Shown here: one piece after another, positions 1 to 5,215 of the stretch
Numbering within the stretch: the first letter of the stretch is position 1
Layout of the letters: each line of letters opens with the position of its first letter
Assembly: GCA_035528275.1 (NCBI GenBank)
Contig: DATKYV010000216.1
Coordinates: 1 to 7,709, forward strand
Length of the DNA stretch: 7,709 bases
Source: DATKYV01 sp035528275
GTDB taxonomy: Bacteria > Acidobacteriota > Terriglobia > UBA7540
Direction of reading: 5' to 3'
Program-made: the position numbers and the translations under genes
Notes under the pieces: model-generated
What the model saw: only the letters and a program-made list of their open reading frames with translations
Told to the model about the DNA's origin: nothing
Databases searched by the model: none

Positions 1-407
1 GAGGAAAGATTCGCTGGCGACTCCTCGACGCTGAGGGGCGCGTCCTGGGCCGCCTAGCTTCGCGGGCCGCGCGCGTCCTGGCCGGGAAGGAACGGCCGGA
101 CTACACGCCGCACGTTGACCCTCGCGACGGATTAATCATCATCAACGCGGAAAAGATTCGCCTCACCGGTAGGAAGCTCGAACAGAAGTTTTACCGGCAC
201 CACACGGGATACCCGGGTGGGCTGAGGGAAACCTCGGCGCGCGAGCTCCTGGCATCCCACCCGGAGCGTCTGCTGCGGGAAGCCATTCGCGGCATGCTCC
301 CCAAGACGCGTCTGGGCGAACGAATGTCGCGCCGGTTGAAAGTCTACGTCGGGCCCACGCATCCCCACGCGGGCCAGAAGCCGGAGCAGCTCTCCTTTGA
401 CCGGTAG
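1..407 (+). CDS. rplM: 50S ribosomal protein L13, 5' end missing
   Basis: L13 is an early-assembling protein of the large ribosomal subunit. The reading frame is already open at the window edge. Its first whole codon is at position 3, and 134 codons run to TAG at 405-407. Conserved L13 blocks appear in order: LLDAEGRVLGRLAS, YTPHVD, INAEKIRLTG, HHTGYPGG, HPERLL, AIRGMLPKTRLG and a C-terminal RLKVYVGPTHPHAGQKPE. By comparison with E. coli L13, in which about a dozen residues precede the WYVVDA block, only the start codon and roughly ten residues should be missing. rpsI follows after 40 nt, the universal rplM-rpsI pairing, so the two are almost certainly co-transcribed. No promoter is visible because the upstream region lies outside the window. 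Identity is secure; only the start is unknown. Confidence 0.97.
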   Translation, partial: GKIRWRLLDAEGRVLGRLASRAARVLAGKERPDYTPHVDPRDGLIIINAEKIRLTGRKLEQKFYRHHTGYPGGLRETSARELLASHPERLLREAIRGMLPKTRLGERMSRRLKVYVGPTHPHAGQKPEQLSFDR

Positions 408-447
408 TCGGAATCCCCACGGATCTTAGTTTGGAGAAGGAGTCGGA

Positions 448-843
448 GTGAACGAGTCGGTGCAGTTTCGCGCCACGGGCCGGCGCAAGACGTCAGTGGC
501 CCGGGTCATCCTGCGGCCGGGTGAGGGCGAGGTGAAGGTCAACGGCCGGACATTTGAGGATTACTTTCCTTCCGAAGCGCTGAGAATGATCGTGCAGCAA
601 CCGCTTGTGGAGACGGAGCATCAGGGGCAATTCAACATCCTGGTCAATGCCTTCGGGGGCGGCGTCCACGGGCAGGCGGGAGCGGCGCGGCTGGGTATCG
701 CGCGCGCGCTGCTGGTTTTCAATCCCGAGCTGCGGCCGAAGCTGCGCCAAGGGGGGTTCCTTACCCGCGACCCGCGCGCCAAGGAACGGAAGAAGTACGG
801 GCAAAAAGGCGCCCGCAAACGGTTCCAGTTCTCGAAGCGTTAA
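448..843 (+). CDS. rpsI: 30S ribosomal protein S9
   Basis: S9 is a small-subunit head protein whose C-terminal tail reaches into the P site and touches the tRNA anticodon stem-loop. The 131-residue product is of normal length. It opens with the family's FRATGRRKTSVARV block, has VNGRTFEDYFP and the glycine-rich AFGGGVHGQAGAARLGIARALL core, and ends in RKRFQFSKR. That ending keeps the terminal Ser-Lys-Arg typical of S9. The start is a GTG at 448-450. It is chosen because a purine-rich Shine-Dalgarno run (GGAGAAGGAG, 433-442) lies just upstream and because it places the conserved block at the usual distance from the N-terminus. It follows rplM by 40 nt. The spacer after its TAA carries repeats rather than a terminator, so read-through into rpsB is possible. 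Very sure. Confidence 0.98.
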   Translation: MNESVQFRATGRRKTSVARVILRPGEGEVKVNGRTFEDYFPSEALRMIVQQPLVETEHQGQFNILVNAFGGGVHGQAGAARLGIARALLVFNPELRPKLRQGGFLTRDPRAKERKKYGQKGARKRFQFSKR

Positions 844-853
844 AGGCAGTGGC

Positions 854-877
854 GAGTGACAAGTGACGAGTGACAAG
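854..877. repeat. 14-nt tandem repeat, GAGTGACAAGTGAC type
   Basis: GAGTGACAAG occurs at 854-863 and again at 868-877, a 14-nt period, with the intervening TGAC completing the first unit. The same unit appears twice on the opposite strand around 982-1012, once exactly and once degenerate (GTGCCAAGTGGC in place of GTGACAAGTGAC). It looks like a small, decaying intergenic repeat family. It contains no coding signal. Confidence 0.65.
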
Positions 878-879
878 CG

Positions 880-914
880 GGAATTCAGGAGTCGGAATTC
901 AGGAGGCAGGAGTC
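880..914. repeat. 14-nt tandem repeat with EcoRI-site core
   Basis: GGAATTCAGGAGTC at 880-893 is followed directly by GGAATTCAGGAGGC at 894-907, identical at 13 of 14 positions. A partial third copy (AGGAGTC) occupies 908-914. It abuts the GTGACAAG-type repeat and has the same 14-nt period but a different sequence. It is non-coding and is probably a slippage-prone intergenic repeat. No binding protein is implied by the sequence. Confidence 0.65.
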
Positions 915-1021
915 AGAATGCCTCGCCGACAGCATTTCTGCGGTGAATGGGTGATTTGACCGTTTTCCCTCTGAGTTCTTCCTCGTCACTTGTCACCGGC
1001 CACTTGGCACTGTTCTTGACC

Positions 1022-1035
1022 AAGGAGGAGTTTTG
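1022..1035 (+). promoter_or_regulatory. Ribosome binding site fixing the TTG start of rpsB
   Basis: AAGGAGG at 1022-1028 is a near-perfect anti-16S match placed 4 nt before TTG (1033-1035). The next in-frame ATG (1048-1050) is 19 nt from it, too far for normal initiation. The TTG start also restores the usual N-terminus before the conserved MKEFLEAGVHFGHQT block. Confidence 0.8.
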
Positions 1036-2019
1036 TCGAATATCACGATGAAGGAATTTCTGGAGGCCGGCGTTCACTTCGGCCACCAGACCCGCCGCTG
1101 GAATCCCAAGATGAAGGAGTACATCTACGGGGAGCGGAATGGGATCTATATCATCGACTTGCAGAAGACCCTCAAGATGTTCAAGGAGGCCGCCAAATTC
1201 GTCTCCGACCTCGCCGCGGAGGGCAAGACCATCCTGTTTGTGGGGACCAAGCGCCAGGCGCAGGAGGCGATTGCCGAGGAGGCCGTGCGCTGCGGCATGT
1301 TTTACGTCAACCATCGCTGGCTGGGCGGCCTGCTCACCAATAACTCCACCATTCAGAAATCCATCCAGAGGCTGAAGGAACTCGAGGAGATGAGCAAGGA
1401 TGGGCGATACGACCTCCTGACCAAGAAAGAAGTCATGCGGCTGGAGCGTGAGCGGAAGCACTTGGACCAGAACCTGGCGGGTATCAAGGAAATGCCGGGC
1501 CTGCCCGACGCGCTGTTCGTTATCGACTCCAGCAAGGAGGAGATCGCGGTTCTCGAGGCCCGCAAGCTGGGCATACCCGTTGTGGCGGTTGTGGATACGA
1601 ACTGCGATCCCGATCTGGTGGATAACATCATTCCGGGCAACGATGATGCCCTAAGGGCGATCCGCCTGTTCGCCTCGCGGATTGCGGACGCCGTCCTGGA
1701 CGGGCAGAAAGCTGCCCTCGAGAAGCAGCTCGAAGCCGAAAAGATCGCCGCCGAGAAAGCGGCCGAGGAGCTGGAAGCGGAACGCGAGCGGGCGGCACTT
1801 ACGGCCGAGGGGACCCTGGCTGAGGAAGACATGGCCGAGGGTTTGGAGATGAGGGTCGAAGATTCCGAAGACCAATTTTCCCCCGCCGTTCGCGCGGCAG
1901 AAGAGGCCGCCGACGGCAAGGTGAGGATCCCCAAGACGAGGCGCCGGGACGCGGAGGGCCGGGAACGCGGGCCCGGGGGCTCTGATGAAAATGACCAACC
2001 GGCGCGAGACGTGTCTTAA
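1033..2019 (+). CDS. rpsB: 30S ribosomal protein S2 with long acidic/charged C-terminal tail
   Basis: S2 binds late to the small subunit, at the head-body junction near S1, and is needed for mRNA binding. The core, residues 1 to about 225, carries the family blocks MKEFLEAGVHFGHQTRRWNPKM, ERNGIYIIDLQKTL, ILFVGTKRQAQ, YVNHRWLGGLLTN, PDALFVIDSSKEEIAV, GIPVVAVVDTNCDPDLVD, IPGNDDALRAIRLF. About 100 residues follow (226-328), where typical S2 proteins have a short tail. The stretch from about 228 to 259 is rich in Ala, Glu and Lys and looks like a coiled coil. After it comes a low-complexity charged region ending PARDVS. The start is TTG, supported by a strong ribosome binding site. The gene stands at the head of the rpsB-tsf-pyrH-frr block, after a 189-nt repeat-bearing spacer. 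No clear promoter was found there, so expression from the rplM promoter is possible. Identity is certain; the role of the tail is unknown. Confidence 0.98.
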   Translation: MSNITMKEFLEAGVHFGHQTRRWNPKMKEYIYGERNGIYIIDLQKTLKMFKEAAKFVSDLAAEGKTILFVGTKRQAQEAIAEEAVRCGMFYVNHRWLGGLLTNNSTIQKSIQRLKELEEMSKDGRYDLLTKKEVMRLERERKHLDQNLAGIKEMPGLPDALFVIDSSKEEIAVLEARKLGIPVVAVVDTNCDPDLVDNIIPGNDDALRAIRLFASRIADAVLDGQKAALEKQLEAEKIAAEKAAEELEAERERAALTAEGTLAEEDMAEGLEMRVEDSEDQFSPAVRAAEEAADGKVRIPKTRRRDAEGRERGPGGSDENDQPARDVS

Positions 2020-2104
2020 GCCGGCCGGATTCGGACTTTGATTTCGGGTGGGCGGGACGGATGACATCGCCTGCCTTTTTCATGTGGGAAGGACAGAGGA
2101 GCGA

Positions 2105-2743
2105 ATGAGCGTTTCCGCGGAACAGGTGAAGAAGCTGCGCGAGATGAGCGGCGCGCCGATGATGGAATGCAAGAAAGCGCTCGAAGAGGCCAAGGGGGAT
2201 TTGGAGGAGGCCTTCACCGTCCTGCGCAAGCGCGGGCAGGCAATGGCCGCCAAGAAAGCCGGCCGCGTAGCATCCGAAGGGGTCGTCGCCTCCTACATTC
2301 ACGCCGGCGGAAAGATCGGCGTTCTGGTCGAAGTCAACTGCGAGACGGATTTTGTGGCCCGCAACGAGGAATTCCAGCAGTTGGCTCACGACCTGGCGAT
2401 GCAAATTTGCGCCACAAACCCCCGCTTCATCCGCAAGGAGGACGTGGCGCCGGAGATTCTGGATCGGGAGAAAGAGGTCCTGCGCGCCCAGGCGGCGGCC
2501 TCGGGGAAACCGGAGGCCGTGTTGGCGCGGATCGTGGAAGGCAAGATCGGCAAATTCTACGAAGACACCTGCCTCTACGAGCAGCACTTCATCAAGGACC
2601 CTTCCGGGAGCCAGACAGTACGTGAACTTCTGGTTTCCAAAATCGCCAAGTTCGGTGAGAACATCACCGTGCGGCAGTTCGCGCGATTCAAGGTGGGCGA
2701 GGGGATGTCCAAAGACGCCGCGGAGAACGCGACAGCCGGCTGA
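2105..2743 (+). CDS. tsf: Elongation factor Ts, short form
   Basis: EF-Ts is the cytoplasmic nucleotide exchange factor that strips GDP from EF-Tu. The N-terminal UBA-like domain (residues 1-55) carries VKKLREMSGAPMMECKKALEEAKGD. The EF-Tu contact motif CETDFVAR follows, with Thr81, Asp82 and Phe83 matching the residues known to insert near the EF-Tu magnesium site. The core ends with KIGKFYEDTCLYEQHFIKDPS and a final VRQFARFKVGEG block. At 212 residues it is much shorter than the E. coli protein (about 283) and closer to the compact Thermus type, which lacks one core subdomain. ATG at 2105 is chosen because MSVSAEQVKKLRE is the normal beginning and purine-rich AGAGGAG (2095-2101) precedes it. 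An in-frame GTG at 2048 would add 19 unconserved residues. It lies 85 nt after rpsB, its usual partner. Confidence 0.97.
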   Translation: MSVSAEQVKKLREMSGAPMMECKKALEEAKGDLEEAFTVLRKRGQAMAAKKAGRVASEGVVASYIHAGGKIGVLVEVNCETDFVARNEEFQQLAHDLAMQICATNPRFIRKEDVAPEILDREKEVLRAQAAASGKPEAVLARIVEGKIGKFYEDTCLYEQHFIKDPSGSQTVRELLVSKIAKFGENITVRQFARFKVGEGMSKDAAENATAG

Positions 2744-2795
2744 TCCCCAACCTTGGATATCTCAAGGGAACAGGGTAACGATACCTCCGACACTA

Positions 2796-3515
2796 ATGAT
2801 GAGCGAACCGGCTTTTCGCCGAATCCTGCTGAAGCTGAGTGGCGAGGCCCTGATGGGGGCCCAGGGATTCGGTGTTGACCCAGAAACGGCGCATCGCATC
2901 GGCCGGGAAATCCACGAAGTTCACGATCTGGGCGTTCAGATTGCTCTGGTGGTGGGAGGAGGAAATTTCATTCGCGGTGTGGCGGCTTCGGCCCACGGCA
3001 TCGACCGCGTGGTGGCGGACAACATGGGAATGCTCGCCACCATCATCAATGCTCTGGCGCTCCAGGACGCGCTCGAAAAGCTGGGTTCTTTTACGCGGGT
3101 AATGACGGCGATTGAGATGCGCCAGGTGGCCGAACCCTTCATTCGCCGCCGCGCCATCCGGCACCTCGAAAAAGGGCGCATTGTGGTGCTGGCCGGGGGG
3201 ACCGGGAATCCTTATTTCTCGACGGACACGGCGGCGGCATTGCGCGCCATGGAAATCAAGGCTGAGGTGATTTTGAAAGCCACAAAAGTGGACGGCGTTT
3301 ATGATGCCGATCCCAAGAAGGTCCCCAGTGCCAAGCGCATTGAGCAGATCACTTACCTCGACGTGCTGTCGCGCGGGCTGGCGGTCATGGATACCACGGC
3401 GATATCCATGTGCATGGACAACAGCCTGCCTATCATCGTTTTCAACCTGAACGTTCCCGGCAACCTCAAGCGGGTGGTGATGGGAGAGAAAGTGGGTTCG
3501 CTGGTGGCCCCCTGA
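2796..3515 (+). CDS. pyrH: UMP kinase (uridylate kinase)
   Basis: PyrH phosphorylates UMP to UDP with ATP in the cytoplasm, feeding UTP and CTP synthesis. In bacteria it is a hexameric amino-acid-kinase-fold enzyme, usually controlled by GTP and UTP. Visible blocks, numbered from the first ATG, are RILLKLSGEAL (9-19, phosphate-binding lysine at 13), VVGGGNFIRG (52-61), ADNMGMLATIINALALQDAL (74-93), the nucleotide/UMP loop GGTGNPYFSTDTAA (134 onward, Asp144) and ILKATKVDGVYDADP. The length of 239 residues is normal. Two adjacent ATGs (2796 and 2799) are both possible starts and differ by one Met. Neither has a convincing Shine-Dalgarno sequence; the nearest purine run (AAGGGA, 2764-2769) is about 26 nt away. 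It follows tsf by 52 nt and precedes frr by 24 nt, the standard order. The frame stays open upstream inside tsf, but that part is a shadow. Confidence 0.97.
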   Translation: MMSEPAFRRILLKLSGEALMGAQGFGVDPETAHRIGREIHEVHDLGVQIALVVGGGNFIRGVAASAHGIDRVVADNMGMLATIINALALQDALEKLGSFTRVMTAIEMRQVAEPFIRRRAIRHLEKGRIVVLAGGTGNPYFSTDTAAALRAMEIKAEVILKATKVDGVYDADPKKVPSAKRIEQITYLDVLSRGLAVMDTTAISMCMDNSLPIIVFNLNVPGNLKRVVMGEKVGSLVAP

Positions 3516-3539
3516 TCTCCAATCCGGGAGACGACTTCC

Positions 3540-4100
3540 ATGATCAATGAAACTCTGGCGCAAACCAAAACTCGTATGGGAAAGGCCCTGGACGATTTTC
3601 GGCAGGAATTGGGCACTTTACGAACGGGGCGCGCTTCGGCAGCACTGCTGGATTCCATCCGGGTGGATTACTATGGCACGCCGACGGCGTTGAACCAGGT
3701 GGCGACGCTGGGCGTTCCCGAGCCGACGCTGCTGACGGTCCAGCCTTGGGACGCCAGCCTGCTGGGGGCCATCGACAAGGCCATCCGGTCCTCCGACCTG
3801 GGATTGAACCCGGTGAGCGACGGGAAGATCCTGCGGGTTCCTATTCCTGCCTTGACCGAGGAGAGGCGCAAGGAGCTCGTCAAACACCTCCACAAGGTCC
3901 TGGAGAACCATCGGACGGCGGTGCGTAACATCCGGCGCGATACCAATGACGCCCTGAAGAAGCTGCTGAAGGATAAGGCGATCTCGGAGGACGAGGAAAG
4001 GCGGGCACTCGACGACGCCCAGAAGCTCACCGACGAGTTCGTCGAGAAGCTGGAGACACAGGCGAAGAGCAAGGAGCAAGAGATCCTGGAAATGGGTTGA
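3540..4100 (+). CDS. frr: Ribosome recycling factor
   Basis: RRF works with EF-G to split the post-termination ribosome from mRNA and tRNA. The 186-residue product is the usual length, and its segments follow the standard two-domain L-shaped fold: an outer helical segment with LRTGRASAALLDSIRVDYYGTPT (27-49), then the beta domain with LGLNPVSDGKILRVPIPALTEERRKEL. The long helices contain AVRNIRRDTND, with Arg132 matching the conserved functional arginine of the E. coli protein, and AISEDEERRALDDAQKLTDEFV. The ATG at 3540 has GGGAG (3526-3530) 9 nt upstream and gives the normal MIN- start. It is the last gene of the rpsB-tsf-pyrH-frr block. There is no convincing intrinsic terminator after its TGA, and a new promoter begins about 40 nt downstream. 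Confidence 0.98.
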   Translation: MINETLAQTKTRMGKALDDFRQELGTLRTGRASAALLDSIRVDYYGTPTALNQVATLGVPEPTLLTVQPWDASLLGAIDKAIRSSDLGLNPVSDGKILRVPIPALTEERRKELVKHLHKVLENHRTAVRNIRRDTNDALKKLLKDKAISEDEERRALDDAQKLTDEFVEKLETQAKSKEQEILEMG

Positions 4101-4137
4101 GTGCCCCCCGTTTTCCGAAGATCCCGTGGAAACGCGC

Positions 4138-4167
4138 TTGACAGTTTTCCGGGCTGTCTGTTACATT
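4138..4167 (+). promoter_or_regulatory. Sigma70-type promoter for rpsL-rpsG-fusA-tuf
   Basis: A perfect -35 hexamer TTGACA lies at 4138-4143. The best -10 is TACATT at 4162-4167 (4 of 6 consensus positions, 18-nt spacer). TTACAT one base earlier would give a 17-nt spacer but a poorer match. Transcription would start near 4174, leaving a leader of about 80 nt before rpsL. A short dyad, GACAG at 4140-4144 and CTGTC at 4154-4158, overlaps the -35 box. The placement just before the str operon supports it. Confidence 0.7.
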
Positions 4168-4173
4168 CGAAAG

Positions 4174-4254
4174 GTTTGGGCGTGAGCCTTGTGCGGTCCC
4201 GTGTGGCTGCTTGGGAAGAAGCCGCCGGGTTGAGGAGCGCCTCGCAGGATACGA
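4174..4254 (+). promoter_or_regulatory. Structured 5' leader of the str operon
   Basis: The predicted leader can form a clear hairpin. Arm 4205-4212 (GGCTGCTT) pairs with 4216-4223 (AAGAAGCC) around a GGG loop, with one G/A mismatch, and can extend by two more pairs outward. A second small stem, GAGG 4232-4235 with CCTC 4240-4243, sits immediately before the AGGA (4246-4249) that serves as the rpsL ribosome binding site, 5 nt from ATG. A third, weaker stem (4171-4176 with 4185-4190) lies at the predicted transcription start. Folding is by eye. A role in ribosomal-protein feedback is a guess. Confidence 0.4.
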
Positions 4255-4632
4255 ATGCCGACGTTCAACCAACTGGTTCGCCGGGGACGGCTGCTGAAGC
4301 GGTACAAGACGTCCAGCCCGGCGCTCGAAAGGTGTCCGCAAAAGCGCGGAGTATGCGTTCGCGTCTACACCCAGACGCCGAAGAAACCCAACTCGGCGTT
4401 GAGAAAAGTGGCGCGCGTCCGGTTGACGAACGGCATGGAAGTGACCACCTACATCCCCGGGGTTGGCCACAACTTGCAGGAGCACTCGATTGTTCTGATC
4501 CGCGGAGGCCGCGTTAAGGATTTGCCGGGCGTTCGCTATCACGTGGTTCGGGGAACACTGGATTCGGCCGGTGTCGGCGACCGCCGCCAGAGCCGTTCCA
4601 AGTACGGAGCCAAGAGGCCGAAGGCCTCCTAG
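4255..4632 (+). CDS. rpsL: 30S ribosomal protein S12
   Basis: S12 sits at the decoding centre and governs accuracy; streptomycin resistance mutations map to it. The 125-residue protein has the full family signature: MPTFNQLVRRGR, CPQKRGVCVRVYT, TPKKPNSALRKVARVRLTNG, IPGVGHNLQEHS, RGGRVKDLPGVRYHVVRG and SKYGAKRPK. Counting Met as 1, Lys43 and Lys88, the common resistance positions, are wild type. Asp89, the residue methylthiolated by RimO in many bacteria, is present, as is Pro91. The sequence therefore predicts a streptomycin-sensitive S12. The ATG at 4255 has AGGA 5 nt upstream. It is the first gene of the str operon, behind its own promoter and only 154 nt after frr. It is followed by a 45-nt hairpin-bearing spacer to rpsG. 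Confidence 0.99.
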   Translation: MPTFNQLVRRGRLLKRYKTSSPALERCPQKRGVCVRVYTQTPKKPNSALRKVARVRLTNGMEVTTYIPGVGHNLQEHSIVLIRGGRVKDLPGVRYHVVRGTLDSAGVGDRRQSRSKYGAKRPKAS

Positions 4633-4635
4633 GCT

Positions 4636-4666
4636 GGTTCCCTGGCCGGAGAGCCGGGGGAAAACC
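4636..4666 (+). promoter_or_regulatory. Hairpin in the rpsL-rpsG intercistronic spacer
   Basis: GGTTCCC (4636-4642) can pair with GGG (4658-4660) plus AACC (4663-4666) around an AA bulge. Inside it GGC (4644-4646) pairs with GCC (4653-4655), leaving a CGGAGA loop. No T run follows, so it is not an intrinsic terminator. In E. coli, S7 binds the S12-S7 intercistronic mRNA to repress translation; this hairpin occupies the matching place. The purine run GGGGGA (4656-4661) lies in the 3' arm and is the only ribosome-binding-like patch before rpsG. Confidence 0.45.
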
Positions 4667-4677
4667 AAAGATTCAAT

Positions 4678-5148
4678 ATGCCGCGTAAAGGCACAGTCGA
4701 ACGCCGCGAGGTGAGGTCGGACCCGATCTTTGCGAACCCCCTCGTGGAGAAGTTTATTAATTGCGTGATGTACGAGGGCAAGCGGACCGTTGCCCAGGGC
4801 ATCGTTTACGACGCTTTTGAGCTCATGAAGCAGCGCTCGAACGACGACCCCTTGAAGATTTTCCGCAAGGCCGTGGACAACGTGAAGCCGGTCCTGGAAG
4901 TCAAGAGCCGCCGAGTGGGCGGCGCCAACTACCAGGTGCCGGTGGAAGTGAACAAGAACCGACAGACCTCGTTAAGTCTCCGCTGGATCATCGGCTATGC
5001 GAGGGCACGAGGCGATAAGTCCATGGTGGAGAAGCTGGCCGCGGAACTCCTGGATGCAGCGAACAACCGCGGCGGGGCCATCAAGAAACGGGACGACACG
5101 CACCGCATGGCCGAGGCCAACAAGGCTTTCGCTCACTACCGCTGGTAA
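4678..5148 (+). CDS. rpsG: 30S ribosomal protein S7
   Basis: S7 nucleates assembly of the small-subunit head and contacts E-site tRNA. In E. coli it is also the translational repressor of the str operon. The 156-residue product has the normal length and signature: MPRKGTVERREVRSDPIFANPLVEKFINCVMYEGK, AFELMKQR, FRKAVDNVKPVLEVKSRRVGGANYQVPVEV, RQTSLSLRWIIGYAR, RGGAIKKRDDTHRMAEANKAFAHYRW. The start at ATG 4678 gives the standard N-terminus. Its ribosome binding signal is poor: the only G-rich patch ends 16 nt upstream and may be sequestered in a hairpin, which suggests coupling to rpsL translation. Its TAA (5146-5148) overlaps the first arm of the tandem palindromes that follow. Confidence 0.99.
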   Translation: MPRKGTVERREVRSDPIFANPLVEKFINCVMYEGKRTVAQGIVYDAFELMKQRSNDDPLKIFRKAVDNVKPVLEVKSRRVGGANYQVPVEVNKNRQTSLSLRWIIGYARARGDKSMVEKLAAELLDAANNRGGAIKKRDDTHRMAEANKAFAHYRW

Positions 5149-5215
5149 TCCGTCGGTGGACGGATTTCGGGAATCCGTCAGCTGACGGATTCGCAAATCC
5201 GTCGGCTGAGGGATA
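5147..5215. repeat. Three tandem palindromic units after rpsG
   Basis: Three units start at 5147, 5172 and 5196 (periods 25 and 24 nt). Each has a left arm AATCCGTC, a 4-nt loop and a right arm GACGGATT. The arms are 5147-5154/5159-5166, 5172-5179/5184-5191 and 5196-5203/5208-5215. The third right arm is degenerate (GAGGGATA); the loops are GGTG, AGCT and GGCT. The middle unit is a perfect 22-bp palindrome (5171-5192). Because every left arm complements every right arm, two alternative hairpins (5159-5166 with 5172-5179, and 5184-5191 with 5196-5203) can replace the three. No T run follows, so it is not a standard terminator. It resembles a REP-like dispersed element or a protein-binding array; which one cannot be told from one copy. 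Confidence 0.85.

Larger units (their letters stand above)
848..1004. repeat. Long inverted repeat in the rpsI-rpsB spacer
   Basis: The 23-nt segment 848-870 is the reverse complement of 982-1004 at 21 of 23 positions. The innermost 15 nt (856-870, GTGACAAGTGACGAG, against 982-996) match perfectly. A short CAGTG/CACTG pair lies just outside (847-851 and 1008-1012). The arms are separated by 111 nt. In RNA they could form a long stem in the leader of rpsB, closing 18 nt before its Shine-Dalgarno sequence. As DNA they resemble the terminal inverted repeats of a small non-coding element. Both arms are built from a 14-nt unit, so they may simply be opposed copies of a dispersed intergenic repeat. 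The structure is plain in the sequence; any function is open. Confidence 0.75.

Noticed and set aside
956..984. TTGACC at 956-961 as a promoter for rpsB
   Set aside because: No acceptable -10 hexamer lies 16-18 nt downstream.
2048..2104. Upstream GTG start for tsf
   Set aside because: It would add 19 residues not seen in EF-Ts, whereas ATG 2105 gives the standard N-terminus with a purine-rich site just before it.
1799..2587. A 262-codon minus-strand frame across rpsB and tsf
   Set aside because: It runs across two real genes and their spacer, its translation is low-complexity with no family motif, and it mirrors codon bias on the + strand.
2751..2767. CCTTG/CAAGG hairpin between tsf and pyrH
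   Set aside because: Five base pairs with a 7-nt loop and no T run are too weak to support a terminator or regulator.
2793..3563. A 256-codon minus-strand frame over pyrH
   Set aside because: It is entirely antisense to pyrH with no motif of its own; a shadow.
4109..4134. CGTTTTCC/GGAAACG stem after frr as a terminator
   Set aside because: The stem is short with a bulge and an 11-nt loop, and no T run follows; it also abuts the -35 box. I do not call it a terminator.
4101..4517. A + strand frame from GTG 4101 into rpsL
   Set aside because: It overlaps the str promoter and leader and then runs out of frame through rpsL; the product resembles nothing I know.
5147..5215. CRISPR array reading of the tandem units
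   Set aside because: The units are contiguous palindromes without unique spacers, and no cas genes are near.
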